Shown here piece after piece: positions 44,675 through 53,111 of a DNA stretch of 64,000 bases (its first letter is position 1; the number at the start of each line of letters is the position of its first letter). A model generated the notes under the pieces. The model was not told where the DNA came from, made no database searches, and saw only the letters and a list, made by a program, of their open reading frames with translations. The position numbers and the translations under genes were made by a program. This DNA comes from Shewanella fidelis ATCC BAA-318. Its GTDB lineage: Bacteria > Pseudomonadota > Gammaproteobacteria > Enterobacterales > Shewanellaceae. The stretch covers positions 284,885-348,884 of the forward strand of contig NZ_JADX01000004.1 of NCBI RefSeq assembly GCF_000518605.1. The letters are read 5' to 3'.

Positions 44675-45397
44675 ATGAAGTTCACTCGAACATTTTCTTT
44701 AGTAATGGCAATGTTAATTGCCCCGGCAGCAAGTGCGGCATCAAACAGCGACAACACCGCGGCATTAAAGCAAAAGCTAAGTGACACACTAAGCGTTGAA
44801 GTGATCTCCATTAAGCCATCACCGGTAAGTGATCTCTATGAAGCGTTTACCGATCGCGGCGTGCTTTATATTTCTAAAGACGGATCAAAGCTATTTCACG
44901 GTAACCTTTATGATCTAGACAAAGGCATGAAGAACCTAACTGAAGCTGCTATGGCTGGTCCTCGTGTTGATATGATGAAGCCACTTGAAGATCACATGTT
45001 GGTTTACAAAGCGAAAAACGAAAAGCACGTAGTCACTATTTTCACTGATGTTAGCTGTGGTTACTGCCGTAAGTTACACAATGAAATGGATGGTTATAAC
45101 GACCTAGGCATTACTGTGCGTTACTTAGCTTTCCCACGCGCAGGCGTGCCATCATCTAACGCAGATGAAATGGAATCAGTATGGTGTGCTACTGACCCAC
45201 TAAAGGCGATGGGCGATGCTAAAAATGGCCGTGCGGTTAAGAAAGCCTCATGCGATGCCAAAATTAAAGAGCAATATCAGTTAGGCCAAACATTTGGTAT
45301 TAACGGTACACCAGCTATCGTGCTTGAAGACGGTACATTAGTTCCAGGCTATCAGCCACCAGAAGCACTACTACGTACTATTGAGTCACAGCTTTAA
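44675..45397 (+). CDS. dsbC: Thiol:disulfide interchange protein DsbC
   Basis: Periplasmic disulfide isomerase and chaperone, dimeric, kept reduced by DsbD; 240 aa. The signal peptide is MKFTRTFSLVMAMLIAPAASA, followed by the N-terminal dimerisation domain (to ~80) and a thioredoxin fold with active-site Cys128-Gly-Tyr-Cys131 (DVSCGYCRKLHNEM). The cis-proline loop is GINGTPAIVLEDG. A second cysteine pair (WCATD, ASCDAK) matches the structural disulfide. It lies between xerD and recJ and has its own terminator. Confidence 0.96.
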   Translation: MKFTRTFSLVMAMLIAPAASAASNSDNTAALKQKLSDTLSVEVISIKPSPVSDLYEAFTDRGVLYISKDGSKLFHGNLYDLDKGMKNLTEAAMAGPRVDMMKPLEDHMLVYKAKNEKHVVTIFTDVSCGYCRKLHNEMDGYNDLGITVRYLAFPRAGVPSSNADEMESVWCATDPLKAMGDAKNGRAVKKASCDAKIKEQYQLGQTFGINGTPAIVLEDGTLVPGYQPPEALLRTIESQL

Positions 45398-45412
45398 TAT
45401 TAGCCAGTGATG

Positions 45413-45440
45413 AAAAAGGTGAGCAAGGCTCACCTTTTTT
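45413..45440 (+). terminator. Intrinsic terminator after dsbC
   Basis: AAAAAGGTGAG-CAAGG-CTCACCTTTTTT, 15 bp after the dsbC stop. recJ must therefore have its own promoter in the following 60 bp or rely on read-through. Confidence 0.92.
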
Positions 45441-45501
45441 GTGCCCCTTTTCGGCAGTTTTGTTATGCTACTATTTTTAAATTTTGAGGATTTAATCTAA
45501 C

Positions 45502-47238
45502 GTGATCCATCAGATTGTTCGCCGCCCAAGAGTCGATGATAGCCACCTACCTGATAGCCTTTCGCCAATTTTAAAGCAGATCTACGCCAGCCGTGGCGTC
45601 AGCCCTGAAGACTGCGAGCTGAGCCTTGGTAAGCTATTACGTCCAGATACGATGGCGGGGCTAGATAAAGCAGCCCAGATAATTGCCGAGGCGATTGAAG
45701 CGCAAAAGGCGATTTTGATCATGGGCGACTTTGATGCCGATGGTGCGACATCGACTAGCGTCTGTGTGCTAGCACTGCGGATGATGGGCGCGCAAAAAGT
45801 GGATTATCTGATCCCTAATCGTTTCGATTATGGCTACGGCTTAAGTCCTGAGATTGTTGCTGTTGCTGCCAGTAAAAATGCACAGCTACTGATCACCGTT
45901 GACAACGGTATTTCATCTATTGAAGGTGTCGCTGCGGCCAAGGCTCTTGGCATGACGGTAGTGATCACTGACCACCATTTGCCGGGGCATACTCTGCCTG
46001 ATGCCGACGCGATAGTGAACCCTAACCAAGATGGCTGTGAGTTTGCCAGTAAATCGATTGCTGGCGTAGGGGTGGCGTTTTATTTAATGTCTGCGCTTAG
46101 AGCTGAGCTCAGATCCCGTAACTGGTATCAACGACAAAATATCAGCGAGCCTAACCTTGGCCAGCTACTGGATATTGTTGCCTTAGGAACAGTGGCCGAT
46201 GTGGTATCACTCGACACCAATAACCGTATCTTGGTTGAGGCGGGCTTACAGCGTGTTAAAGCGGGCCGCTGTCGCGTGGGGATCACAGCCTTGCTTGAAG
46301 TCGCTAAGCGCACACCTTCTCGCATTGTAGCCTCAGATTTTGGTTTTGCAGTAGGCCCTAGACTCAATGCTGCAGGGCGTTTAGATGAGATGGCGCTAGG
46401 GGTAGAAACCTTACTTTGTGATGACATCATGTTAGCAAGACGTATGGCATCGGAGCTTGATGGTTTGAATGCTGAGCGACGTGATCTTGAAGCTGAAATG
46501 CAGCAAGAAGCACTCAAAAGCCTTGAGAGTGTCGAGCTTAATGAAGCTGAGCTACCGTGGGGGATTGCCATTTATCAGGCGGATTGGCATCAGGGAGTGA
46601 TTGGTATTTTAGCCTCTCGGATTAAAGATAAATATCACCGACCTGTTATCGCTTTCGCTGAAGCCGGTGAGGGGGAGATCAAAGGCTCGGCTCGCTCAAT
46701 TAAAGGTCTGCATATGCGAGACTTATTGGAGCTGATTAATAGCCGCCACCCTGGAATGATTTTAAAGTTTGGCGGCCATGCAATGGCGGCGGGCTTATCA
46801 ATTCAAGCTGGCCAATTTGCCCAGTTTGCTGACGCCTACGATAAAGCGGTACGCGAAGTGTTAGCGCCTGAGTTATTAACTGGTGAGTTAGTGTCTGACG
46901 GTGAACTCACACCTGAGCAGTTTAAGCTTGAGCTTGCCAGTGAGCTGAGAAATGCAGGCCCTTGGGGGCAGTCATTCCCTGAGCCTTTATTTGATGGTTA
47001 CTTCAGAGTGATCCAGCAGCGCATTGTTGGCGAGAAGCATTTAAAGTTGATTTTAGAAACCGAGTGCGGCCGAGTGATGCTCGACGCTATCGCGTTTAAT
47101 GTGGATTTGAAAACTTGGCCCGATGCCACGATTCAGTACGCGCAGGTGGTGTATAAACTCGATGTAAATGAGTTTAGAGGTAATCAAAGCTTGCAGCTAA
47201 TGGTTGAGCAGATAGAACCTAAGTATAATACCAATTAG
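45502..47238 (+). CDS. recJ: Single-stranded-DNA 5'-3' exonuclease RecJ
   Basis: DHH-family exonuclease for recombination and mismatch repair; 578 aa. Metal-binding motifs are IMGDFDADGATSTSV (motif I), TVDNGISS, TDHHLPG (the DHH triad), VGPRLNAAGRLDE and, in the DHHA1 part, SARSIKGLHMRDLLELI and KFGGHAMAAGLSI. It starts at GTG. The last codons (ACC AAT TAG) come from the terminal repeat of MITE copy 2, which begins inside the gene, so the native C-terminus was altered by the insertion. Confidence 0.95.
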   Translation: MIHQIVRRPRVDDSHLPDSLSPILKQIYASRGVSPEDCELSLGKLLRPDTMAGLDKAAQIIAEAIEAQKAILIMGDFDADGATSTSVCVLALRMMGAQKVDYLIPNRFDYGYGLSPEIVAVAASKNAQLLITVDNGISSIEGVAAAKALGMTVVITDHHLPGHTLPDADAIVNPNQDGCEFASKSIAGVGVAFYLMSALRAELRSRNWYQRQNISEPNLGQLLDIVALGTVADVVSLDTNNRILVEAGLQRVKAGRCRVGITALLEVAKRTPSRIVASDFGFAVGPRLNAAGRLDEMALGVETLLCDDIMLARRMASELDGLNAERRDLEAEMQQEALKSLESVELNEAELPWGIAIYQADWHQGVIGILASRIKDKYHRPVIAFAEAGEGEIKGSARSIKGLHMRDLLELINSRHPGMILKFGGHAMAAGLSIQAGQFAQFADAYDKAVREVLAPELLTGELVSDGELTPEQFKLELASELRNAGPWGQSFPEPLFDGYFRVIQQRIVGEKHLKLILETECGRVMLDAIAFNVDLKTWPDATIQYAQVVYKLDVNEFRGNQSLQLMVEQIEPKYNTN

Positions 47239-47504
47239 TATAAGAAGTTGATCTACTCAGAGCGCTTTTGGCAAACTAATTCAAGGCGAATAATTGAAAG
47301 AATGGTTGTTCCCTTGTGAAGTTATTCAACGCAGAAGTAGGCAGCCAAAAGCGCTCCAGAATGGCGAGTTTTAGCGGCTCTGATACTGCGGCTCTTTATA
47401 AAAAGAGGAAGCTTGAACCTAGTTTTACTATGCTCTTCACTCGTTGCCTTGTCTCAGTGCCGCTAAATTCTCGCTGAGCGATTAAATCTTTATACTAATT
47501 GGTA
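47229..47504 (-). mobile_element. MITE-like element, copy 2 (276 bp, inverted)
   Basis: Termini TACCAATTAGTATAA and TTATACTAATTGGTA, flanked by TAA on both sides (47226-47228 and 47505-47507). The interior is the reverse complement of copies 1 and 3, with one diverged stretch of ~35 bp near 47390-47425. It is inserted at the very end of recJ and supplies its stop codon. Confidence 0.87.
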
Positions 47505-47505
47505 T

Positions 47506-47533
47506 AAGGGATGCATAGCTTGCATCCCTTTTT
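47506..47533 (+). terminator. Intrinsic terminator past recJ and the MITE
   Basis: AAGGGATGCA-TAGCT-TGCATCCCTTTTT: a perfect stem with T5 on the plus strand. It begins one base after MITE copy 2, so the recJ transcript would include the whole MITE. On the minus strand it is a weaker terminator for the Lrp-type gene. Confidence 0.85.
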
Positions 47534-47538
47534 ACTCA

Positions 47539-48018
47539 TTAAGCCGGCTTTAGTGGTAAAACTGTGCTGAACTTCAACGACTCCATGGCAAAAGTTGAGG
47601 TGACATTGGTGAGCCCGGCAACTTGATTAACTAAACGTTTATAAAAGTGATCAAATGCAGCCATGTCTTCAACTTGTACCCGCATCATATAATCATATTC
47701 TCCCGCCATGCGATAAAACTCCATGACTTCGGGCATGGCGTAGACAGCTTCAATGAAGGTTTCATACCAAGCATGGGAATGATCGCATGTCTTAACTTGC
47801 ACGAATGCGGTGAAGTCAACGCCTATTTTACTGGGGTTGAGAAGTGCGACCCGTTTACTAATTACTCCCTCTTCTTCTAAACGCTTTAAGCGTTTCCAGC
47901 AAGGCGTGGTCGTTAAATTAACGGCTTTAGCTAAATCGTTCAGCGATAGCGTGACATCGTGCTGCAACATGGTGAGTAACTGGCGGTCAACTTTATCAAG
48001 TTTTACTTTTTCAACCAC
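47539..48018 (-). CDS. cyuR: Lrp/AsnC-family regulator, DecR/CyuR-like
   Basis: 159 aa. I start at GTG 48018 because AAGGA lies eight bases upstream; the ATG three codons earlier overlaps that site. The HTH is [28 protein letters not shown] (two parts: [30 protein letters not shown]). The ligand-binding RAM domain has [19 protein letters not shown]. Divergent from cyuA, it is most likely the cysteine-responsive activator known in enterics as DecR/CyuR, an inference from neighbourhood and family. Confidence 0.82.
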   Translation of the reverse strand: MVEKVKLDKVDRQLLTMLQHDVTLSLNDLAKAVNLTTTPCWKRLKRLEEEGVISKRVALLNPSKIGVDFTAFVQVKTCDHSHAWYETFIEAVYAMPEVMEFYRMAGEYDYMMRVQVEDMAAFDHFYKRLVNQVAGLTNVTSTFAMESLKFSTVLPLKPA

Positions 48019-48090
48019 GAAAACCATCCTTTAAGGTTATCTATTGTGCTTATTTTAGCGGCTATTCTAATTCTCTGAGCTATATTAATA

Positions 48091-48142
48091 GAATTATTTT
48101 CTCTTTTAAGTGCTATTTGTAGAAAAAATGGAAAAATATTTC
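48091..48142. promoter_or_regulatory. Candidate Lrp-type operator half-sites between cyuR and cyuA
   Basis: GAATTATTTTC (48091-48101) and GAAAAATATTTC (48131-48142) are imperfect dyads of GAA/TTC half-sites about 40 bp apart, in the 200-bp divergent region. Lrp-family activators use such AT-centred dyads. The assignment is by position only. Confidence 0.3.
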
Positions 48143-48222
48143 TTCAAGCAATCCATTACAATAAAACCAAGATTGCAATGACGCTATTTAACCTGTGTCG
48201 ATGATGAAAAGTGAGCACAAGC

Positions 48223-49542
48223 ATGAAACAACACCTATGGCCATTATTCCTTGAAGCAGTAAAACGCGATGTAGTGCCAGCACTTGGCTGTACAGAGCCC
48301 ATTTCAGTTGCATTAGCTGCGGCAATTGCCATTGATGAGCTAGGTATGGATCGCCACAGTGAACAGCTGCTAACAGAGGTTAAAATAGATGTTGCTGTAT
48401 CTGCTAACCTGATGAAAAACGGTATGGGTGTCGGCATTCCGGGCACAGGTATGGTCGGCCTGCCAATAGCGGCAGCAATTGGTACTGTGGCTGGCGATCG
48501 CCATGCGGGGCTTGAGGTACTAAAAAATCTCACCGCAGCAGATGTTGCAGCGGCTAAACAGATGCTGGATAACCAGCAAGTCACTGTGGGTGTCGCAGAT
48601 GTCGCAAATATTTTGTATGCCAAAGTAACGGTTTACTATCAACAGCAAACGGTGAGCGTGACGATTGCAGATAGCCACACAAATGTGATTGCCATTGAAA
48701 AAAATGGTGAATTATTAGCAGCCTTCGCCGCAATGGAACAGTCTGAAAATAATGACAACGTCAGTAAAGACAACCTGTTTGTTGAAGCAAAACTGCAAGA
48801 TATTTATGACTTTGCTATACATGCACCGATTGCTGATATTCGCTTTATCCTGCAGGCAAAAACATTGAATGATGCTTTGTCTAACGAAGGCTTAACGGGT
48901 GATTACGGCTTAAAGATTGGTGCAACTTTTATTAAGAACCAAGAGCGAGGCTTATTGTCTGGCGGCTTACTAACAGAAGTATTAACCCGCACTGCTGGTG
49001 CATCTGATGCGCGTATGGACGGTGCTATGATGCCTGCGATGAGTAACTCAGGATCGGGTAACCAAGGTATTGCGGCAACGATGCCAGTTGTTGTGAGTGC
49101 AGATTTTCTTAAGTCGAGTGAAGAGCAAACGGTCCGTGCATTAATGTTGTCGCATTTGACGGCTATATATATTAAAAGCTATCAAAACAAGCTTTCTGCG
49201 TTATGCGGCGCAACAACAGCTGCGATGGGATCTGCTGCGGGGATCACCTATTTACTTGATGGTGAGATTGAACAGGTTAGTGCAGCGATCTGCAGCATGA
49301 TTGGTGACGTTAGTGGGGTGATTTGCGATGGTGCTAAAACCGCATGCGCAATGAAAGTATCATCATCTGCGGGCGCTGCGGTAAAAGCGGCTTTAATGGC
49401 GATTGATGGTATTAGAGTTACCGGTACTGAAGGCATTGTGGCTGATGATGTTGACCAAACCATTCGCAATTTAGCAAGCTTAGCCAATGGCGCGATGACC
49501 CAAACCGATGTGCAGATCTTAGAGATCATGATGCATAAATAA
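48223..49542 (+). CDS. cyuA: L-cysteine desulfidase CyuA (UPF0597/YhaM family)
   Basis: Breaks L-cysteine into pyruvate, ammonia and sulfide using an Fe-S cluster; distantly related to the SdaA alpha domain. About 439 aa. RDVVPALGCTEPISVALAAA is the family's N-terminal signature with a conserved Cys, NGMGVGIPGTGMVGLPIAAA follows, and AMSNSGSGNQGIAATMPVVV and VSGVICDGAKTACAMKVSSS carry further conserved cysteines. I chose the ATG at 48223 over the GTG at 48211. In enterics CyuA is an important cysteine-degrading enzyme under anaerobic conditions, matching the regulator and transporter beside it. Confidence 0.9.
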   Translation: MKQHLWPLFLEAVKRDVVPALGCTEPISVALAAAIAIDELGMDRHSEQLLTEVKIDVAVSANLMKNGMGVGIPGTGMVGLPIAAAIGTVAGDRHAGLEVLKNLTAADVAAAKQMLDNQQVTVGVADVANILYAKVTVYYQQQTVSVTIADSHTNVIAIEKNGELLAAFAAMEQSENNDNVSKDNLFVEAKLQDIYDFAIHAPIADIRFILQAKTLNDALSNEGLTGDYGLKIGATFIKNQERGLLSGGLLTEVLTRTAGASDARMDGAMMPAMSNSGSGNQGIAATMPVVVSADFLKSSEEQTVRALMLSHLTAIYIKSYQNKLSALCGATTAAMGSAAGITYLLDGEIEQVSAAICSMIGDVSGVICDGAKTACAMKVSSSAGAAVKAALMAIDGIRVTGTEGIVADDVDQTIRNLASLANGAMTQTDVQILEIMMHK

Positions 49543-49639
49543 ATTGCGGGTTAATGCTAAATAATAGTCACTCATGGCTATCATCACAGCTGTTTATCTA
49601 TGCCCTTAACATAAAAGCTTGAGCCGAGTGCTAAGCGAA

Positions 49640-49685
49640 AAATAAGCCAAGTCGATTGTTTATTGAACGTCGATTTGGCTTTTTA
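49640..49685 (+). terminator. Intrinsic terminator after cyuA
   Basis: AAGCCAAGTCGA pairs with TCGATTTGGCTT (one G-U) around a 14-base loop and is followed by TTTTAG. It makes cyuA and cyuP separate transcripts. Confidence 0.8.
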
Positions 49686-49832
49686 GTATCTGCTGTTTGC
49701 AACAGCGCCAATATCTGAAAATCTTCATTCATAATACTGATTGCTATTATTAACTCTCTTCAATTTAAAGATACTGTCATCTAGCTTGTTAATTTATTTT
49801 CTAATAGTTTGATTTTTAGTCTTATGCTGGTG

Positions 49833-49848
49833 GGTGATGTGACTCACA
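49833..49848 (+). promoter_or_regulatory. Candidate CRP site upstream of cyuP
   Basis: GGTGATGTGACTCACA matches TGTGA-N6-TCACA at nine of ten arm positions. It lies about 400 bp before the cyuP start in a 700-bp gap that has no gene. Confidence 0.5.
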
Positions 49849-50025
49849 TATCGATTTGATTTAGTTGGGGTTATCACTTTAATTCGCGAATTGTGCGCCA
49901 CACCTCTCTAGCCTTAAATCTAAAATATTGAAATGAATCACATTTTTAAGCTCGGGAACGCTAAAGATTAATGACTAATAAGGTGAAGGCCATCAAACTA
50001 TTGGCCGCTGAAAAGTGATTAACTC

Positions 50026-50039
50026 TTGATCTGGATCAG
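50026..50039 (+). promoter_or_regulatory. Candidate FNR/EtrA site upstream of cyuP
   Basis: TTGATCTGGATCAG matches the FNR consensus TTGAT-N4-ATCAA at nine of ten positions. Anaerobic activation would fit the known anaerobic use of CyuA/CyuP in enterics. The rest of the 49543-50245 gap is AT-rich without ORFs. Confidence 0.55.
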
Positions 50040-50245
50040 TACGGATAAATCATCTGAAAAAATCGCTGATTTGAGAGCATGTTTTGCTAAATTTCCCTTG
50101 TTTGGTGGCATTTTAAATAAAAAAATTCTCTCCATCCTTGAGTATGCTCAGGCCAAGTAAATGCTATAAAAGCATGCGTTCTCATAAGCATAATTATAAT
50201 TTTTATCGTATCAGTGGCTCTAGCCAAATTTAATGGAATTGATTA

Positions 50246-51574
50246 ATGAGTGAAGTAGTTCAAGGGGCACTAACTGGTGGCACCCAAGCGCAATCCCTAC
50301 ATGAGCGCGCCAACATGACCCAAGCCGAATGGCAACAAGCGACCAAATTCGACAGTGTCGACATAGGTTGGATTGTGATGAGTATTGGTATGGCCATTGG
50401 TGCAGGTATCGTTTTTTTACCTGTGCAAGTTGGTGTAATGGGACTGTGGGTATTTTTGCTGTCATCTATTATTGGCTATCCAGCAATGTACCTGTTCCAA
50501 AAGTTATTCATTAACACTTTAGCTGAGTCAAAAAAGTGTACTGACTACCCAGGCGTGATAGAAAACTACCTTGGTAAAAACTGGGGTATCGCTTTAGGTG
50601 TGCTGTATTTCTTAATGTTGGTTATTTGGGTGCTGGTTTATTCGCTAGCGGTTACTAATGACAGTGCCTCTTACTTGCAGTCGTTTGGGGTAACAGAGGG
50701 CAAGCTGAGTGACAATGTATTTTACGGGTTAGCTCTTATCTGCTTATTAGCTTTTATCGGCTCAAAAGGCGAAAAGCTACTGTTTAAACTGTCTGGCTTT
50801 ATGGCGGTTACCGTGTTGTCATTGGTTGCAGTCATGGGCGTATTATTGATGGCTCGCTGGGATATGGCCAACATTCCAAGCATGGGCGAATTTGCCCCTA
50901 TGCTGAAAAATGCCATTATTACCTTGCCATTTACCTTAACGTCTATTTTGTTTATCCAGTCGTTAAGCCCAATGGTTATCTCTTATCGCTCTCACGAAAA
51001 GTCGATTGAAGTTGCGCGCTTTAAAGCTGAGCGAGCAATGAAAATTGCCTTTGCTATTCTTTTTGTCGTGGTGTTCTTCTTCGCGGTATCGTTTACCTTC
51101 GCTATTAGCCAAGAGCAAGCAACCGATGCGATGCAGCAGAACATCTCTGCTTTGGCGATTATTGCGCAATACTTCCCGGGTAGCTGGGCGACCATTACCG
51201 GTATTGTGATTAATATCTTTGCGGTAGTGACTTCTTTCTTCGGCGTGTTTTTAGCATTCCAAGAGGCCTGTCGCGGTATTGCAATGAACATATTGCTGCG
51301 TAGCCGTAAAGAGTCACAGATTAATAAAGAACTGGTTAATAAGCTTATTACAGCATTCATTATTTTACTGGCGTGGTCTGCGGTTGCGTTAAATGCACCT
51401 ATTTTGTCGTTTACTTCTATCTGTAGTCCAATTTTTGGTTTGGTAGGTTGTTTGATCCCTGCGTACTTAGTGTACAAAGTGCCACACTTGCACAAGTATA
51501 AAGGTTGGGCGACTAATCTGATTATTGTCACCGGTATTTTGTTGTGTGTTTCACCATTACTAGCCTTTATGTAA
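50246..51574 (+). CDS. cyuP: Cysteine/serine transporter CyuP (YhaO, HAAAP family)
   Basis: 442-aa inner-membrane permease with about 11 TM segments. It is very close to E. coli YhaO/CyuP: WIVMSIGMAIGAGIVFLPVQ in TM1, FLLSSIIGYPAMYLFQKLFI, KNAIITLPFTLTSILFIQSL, SPMVISYRSHEKSIEVARFK and APILSFTSICSPIFGLVGCL. It belongs to the same family as SdaC at 5003-6355 but a different branch. The partner gene cyuA lies upstream, separated by a terminator and a 700-bp regulatory gap. Repeat copy C starts five bases after its stop. Confidence 0.92.
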   Translation: MSEVVQGALTGGTQAQSLHERANMTQAEWQQATKFDSVDIGWIVMSIGMAIGAGIVFLPVQVGVMGLWVFLLSSIIGYPAMYLFQKLFINTLAESKKCTDYPGVIENYLGKNWGIALGVLYFLMLVIWVLVYSLAVTNDSASYLQSFGVTEGKLSDNVFYGLALICLLAFIGSKGEKLLFKLSGFMAVTVLSLVAVMGVLLMARWDMANIPSMGEFAPMLKNAIITLPFTLTSILFIQSLSPMVISYRSHEKSIEVARFKAERAMKIAFAILFVVVFFFAVSFTFAISQEQATDAMQQNISALAIIAQYFPGSWATITGIVINIFAVVTSFFGVFLAFQEACRGIAMNILLRSRKESQINKELVNKLITAFIILLAWSAVALNAPILSFTSICSPIFGLVGCLIPAYLVYKVPHLHKYKGWATNLIIVTGILLCVSPLLAFM

Positions 51575-51578
51575 TCAC

Positions 51579-51890
51579 CGATTAGTGATTGGCTAATCAA
51601 GCTACGCTTGGGCTTTGGGTTAGACTGCGTCTAACAACTAAAGTCGTGGGATTCCATCCCACACCCGGGCAAGAGGGGGACAACAGCTTCCCCCTCTTGC
51701 CCTTTCTTTTATAAAGAGTCCCAGCCGCCCCAGACGAAGTTGTCTCCCTCGTACTTATTCGAAATAACCTAACGCTTCCGATGGGGCATCCTGCCCCGCG
51801 AAAGCTAGCCAGACATCCATGTCTGGACTCACGAAATTTATTCCAACGTACTTCGGCAACTTCGATGGGGAATTGGTGTTTTCTGTTAGC
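51579..51890 (+). repeat. String-of-hairpins repeat, copy C
   Basis: Starts five bases past the cyuP stop. Hairpins: GATTAG...CTAATC (51579), AAGCTACGCTT (51600), GTTAGACTGCGTCTAAC (51619) and GTGGGATTCCATCCCAC (51646); then GGGCAAGAGGGGG against CCCCCTCTTGCCC, GGGGCATCCTGCCCC and CAGACATCCATGTCTG. It ends GGCAACTTCGATGGGGAATT and GGTGTTTTCTGTTAG. Order and 5' half match copies A and B; the central hairpins are different sequences with the same form. Confidence 0.8.
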
Positions 51891-52122
51891 TTGGTTATGA
51901 ACTTCATCCATTGGAAGAAAAAAGGTAAAGCAATTACTGATAGTCTACTAATCTGCAGTGTTTCAAATATCTTCTATTAGTTTTACTACTACCTATTAAA
52001 ACAATAGGTTATATTCTTGCTAAGCGTTTTATCGAGACACTCAGATAAAATTTAAAGACGTAACGATAACAATGCTATCGGTGCTGCAGTTTAATAAGCT
52101 GTTAGGTGTACAAGGAGGTTCG

Positions 52123-52503
52123 GTGAATTTAAATCAAGTTACATTACCCGTAATTAACATGGATAAGGCTACAGATTTCTATCGTATTCTAGGTTTTACC
52201 CAAATAGTTGATACGCCACATTATGCGCGTTTTGAATGCCCTGAAGGTGGTTCAACTTTTTCACTATCTTTAGAAAATTGTGAATTTGTAAGCCGAACGG
52301 TTATCTATTTTGAACATGAGCAGCTAGATGAATGGGTCGATCAATTGAAGATTAAAGGCATTAATTTCGACCAAGAACCTACAGATGAAAGTTATTTATG
52401 GCGAGAAGCTGTTTTACATGATCCATCAGGTAATAAAATTAAACTTTATTGGGCTGGTGAAAATCGCCTCAATCCACCTTGGCGTGTCGAAATACGTACC
52501 TAG
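52123..52503 (+). CDS. VOC (glyoxalase/bleomycin-resistance fold) protein, cassette-borne
   Basis: 126 aa. The correct start is the GTG at 52123: AAGGAGG lies four bases before it, and the 17 codons further up are upstream sequence. The fold is a single VOC domain: LNQVTLPVINMDKATDFYRI, YARFECPEGGSTFSLSLE, and LHDPSGNKIKLYWAGENR with the metal-site Glu replaced by Lys-Leu-Tyr, so it may not be a typical metalloenzyme. A GTTAGGT at 52101 lies just upstream and an attC follows the stop, so this is probably a gene cassette. Function unknown. Confidence 0.8.
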   Translation: MNLNQVTLPVINMDKATDFYRILGFTQIVDTPHYARFECPEGGSTFSLSLENCEFVSRTVIYFEHEQLDEWVDQLKIKGINFDQEPTDESYLWREAVLHDPSGNKIKLYWAGENRLNPPWRVEIRT

Positions 52504-52597
52504 TAAGTGCTAAAGGAAGGACGTAAAAAGCTTGGCTTGCGACACTTCATTCCTAAGTTTAGCCAAGCATTTTGCACCTGTTAGGCGGGCGTTAACT
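52499..52597 (+). repeat. attC-like site of the VOC cassette
   Basis: It overlaps the VOC stop codon. The core stem pairs AAGCTTGGCT with AGCCAAGCATT around a 20-base spacer. It ends CACCTGTTAGGCGGGC then GTTAACT, the VCR-like distal end with a GTTRRRY core. The proximal R box is poorly conserved. Confidence 0.72.
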
Positions 52598-52622
52598 ATT
52601 TTTCGTATGTAAAGGAATTCCT

Positions 52623-53111
52623 GTGGTAAAAGTGCTTGTTAGCTCGTGCTTGGTTGGAAATAAAGTTAGATACAACGCAAGTTGCCTATCAATCCCTGAG
52701 TCTGATTTCGAATGGCTCAAATCAAATGTTGAATTAATAGTGTTTTGTCCCGAGGTGTCAGCAGGTCTGCCTACACCGAGAGCTCCTGCTGAAATAATTG
52801 CGGGAGAAGGTGATGATGTGCTCAATCATGGCGCGAAAGTTGTTGGAAATGATGGTATCGATGTTACAACTCAATTTTTAATAGGGGCGGAAAACGCGTT
52901 GCTGCTCTGCCAAAAGCTGCAAATAAAGTATGCGTTGCTCGCAGAAGGTAGCCCGTCTTGTGGTAGTTCCACAATTTATGATGGCTCATTCAGCGGTATA
53001 AAAATTGATGGAGCTGGGGTAGCCGCTGCATTATTAACGCGTAATGGTATCAAAGTATATAGTCAGCATACTGTCGCTAAGCTTCGACATGCGCTGAAAG
53101 CTATTTGCTAA
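52623..53111 (+). CDS. DUF523 family protein, cassette-borne
   Basis: 162 aa starting at GTG behind AAGGA. It is a DUF523 (YbbK-like) protein: VLVSSCLVGNKVRYNA, VFCPEVSAGLPTPRAPAEI and LLAEGSPSCGSSTIYDGSFS hold the conserved cysteines, suggesting a metal- or thiol-based site. Function is unknown. It begins 32 bases after an attC recombination point. After its stop, GCTAACAAC resembles the first few bases of another attC but no full site follows. Confidence 0.85.
   Translation: MVKVLVSSCLVGNKVRYNASCLSIPESDFEWLKSNVELIVFCPEVSAGLPTPRAPAEIIAGEGDDVLNHGAKVVGNDGIDVTTQFLIGAENALLLCQKLQIKYALLAEGSPSCGSSTIYDGSFSGIKIDGAGVAAALLTRNGIKVYSQHTVAKLRHALKAIC

Noticed and set aside
46128-46571. 147-codon minus-strand ORF
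   Set aside because: Antisense shadow of recJ with serine-rich composition.
47229-47504. Transposase gene inside the MITE copies
   Set aside because: No frame longer than a few dozen codons in any of the three copies; the elements are non-autonomous.
50992-51600. 202-codon minus-strand ORF
   Set aside because: Antisense shadow of the conserved transporter CyuP.
51597-51911. 104-codon minus-strand ORF over repeat copy C
   Set aside because: It runs antisense through the repeat and has no ribosome binding site or family resemblance.
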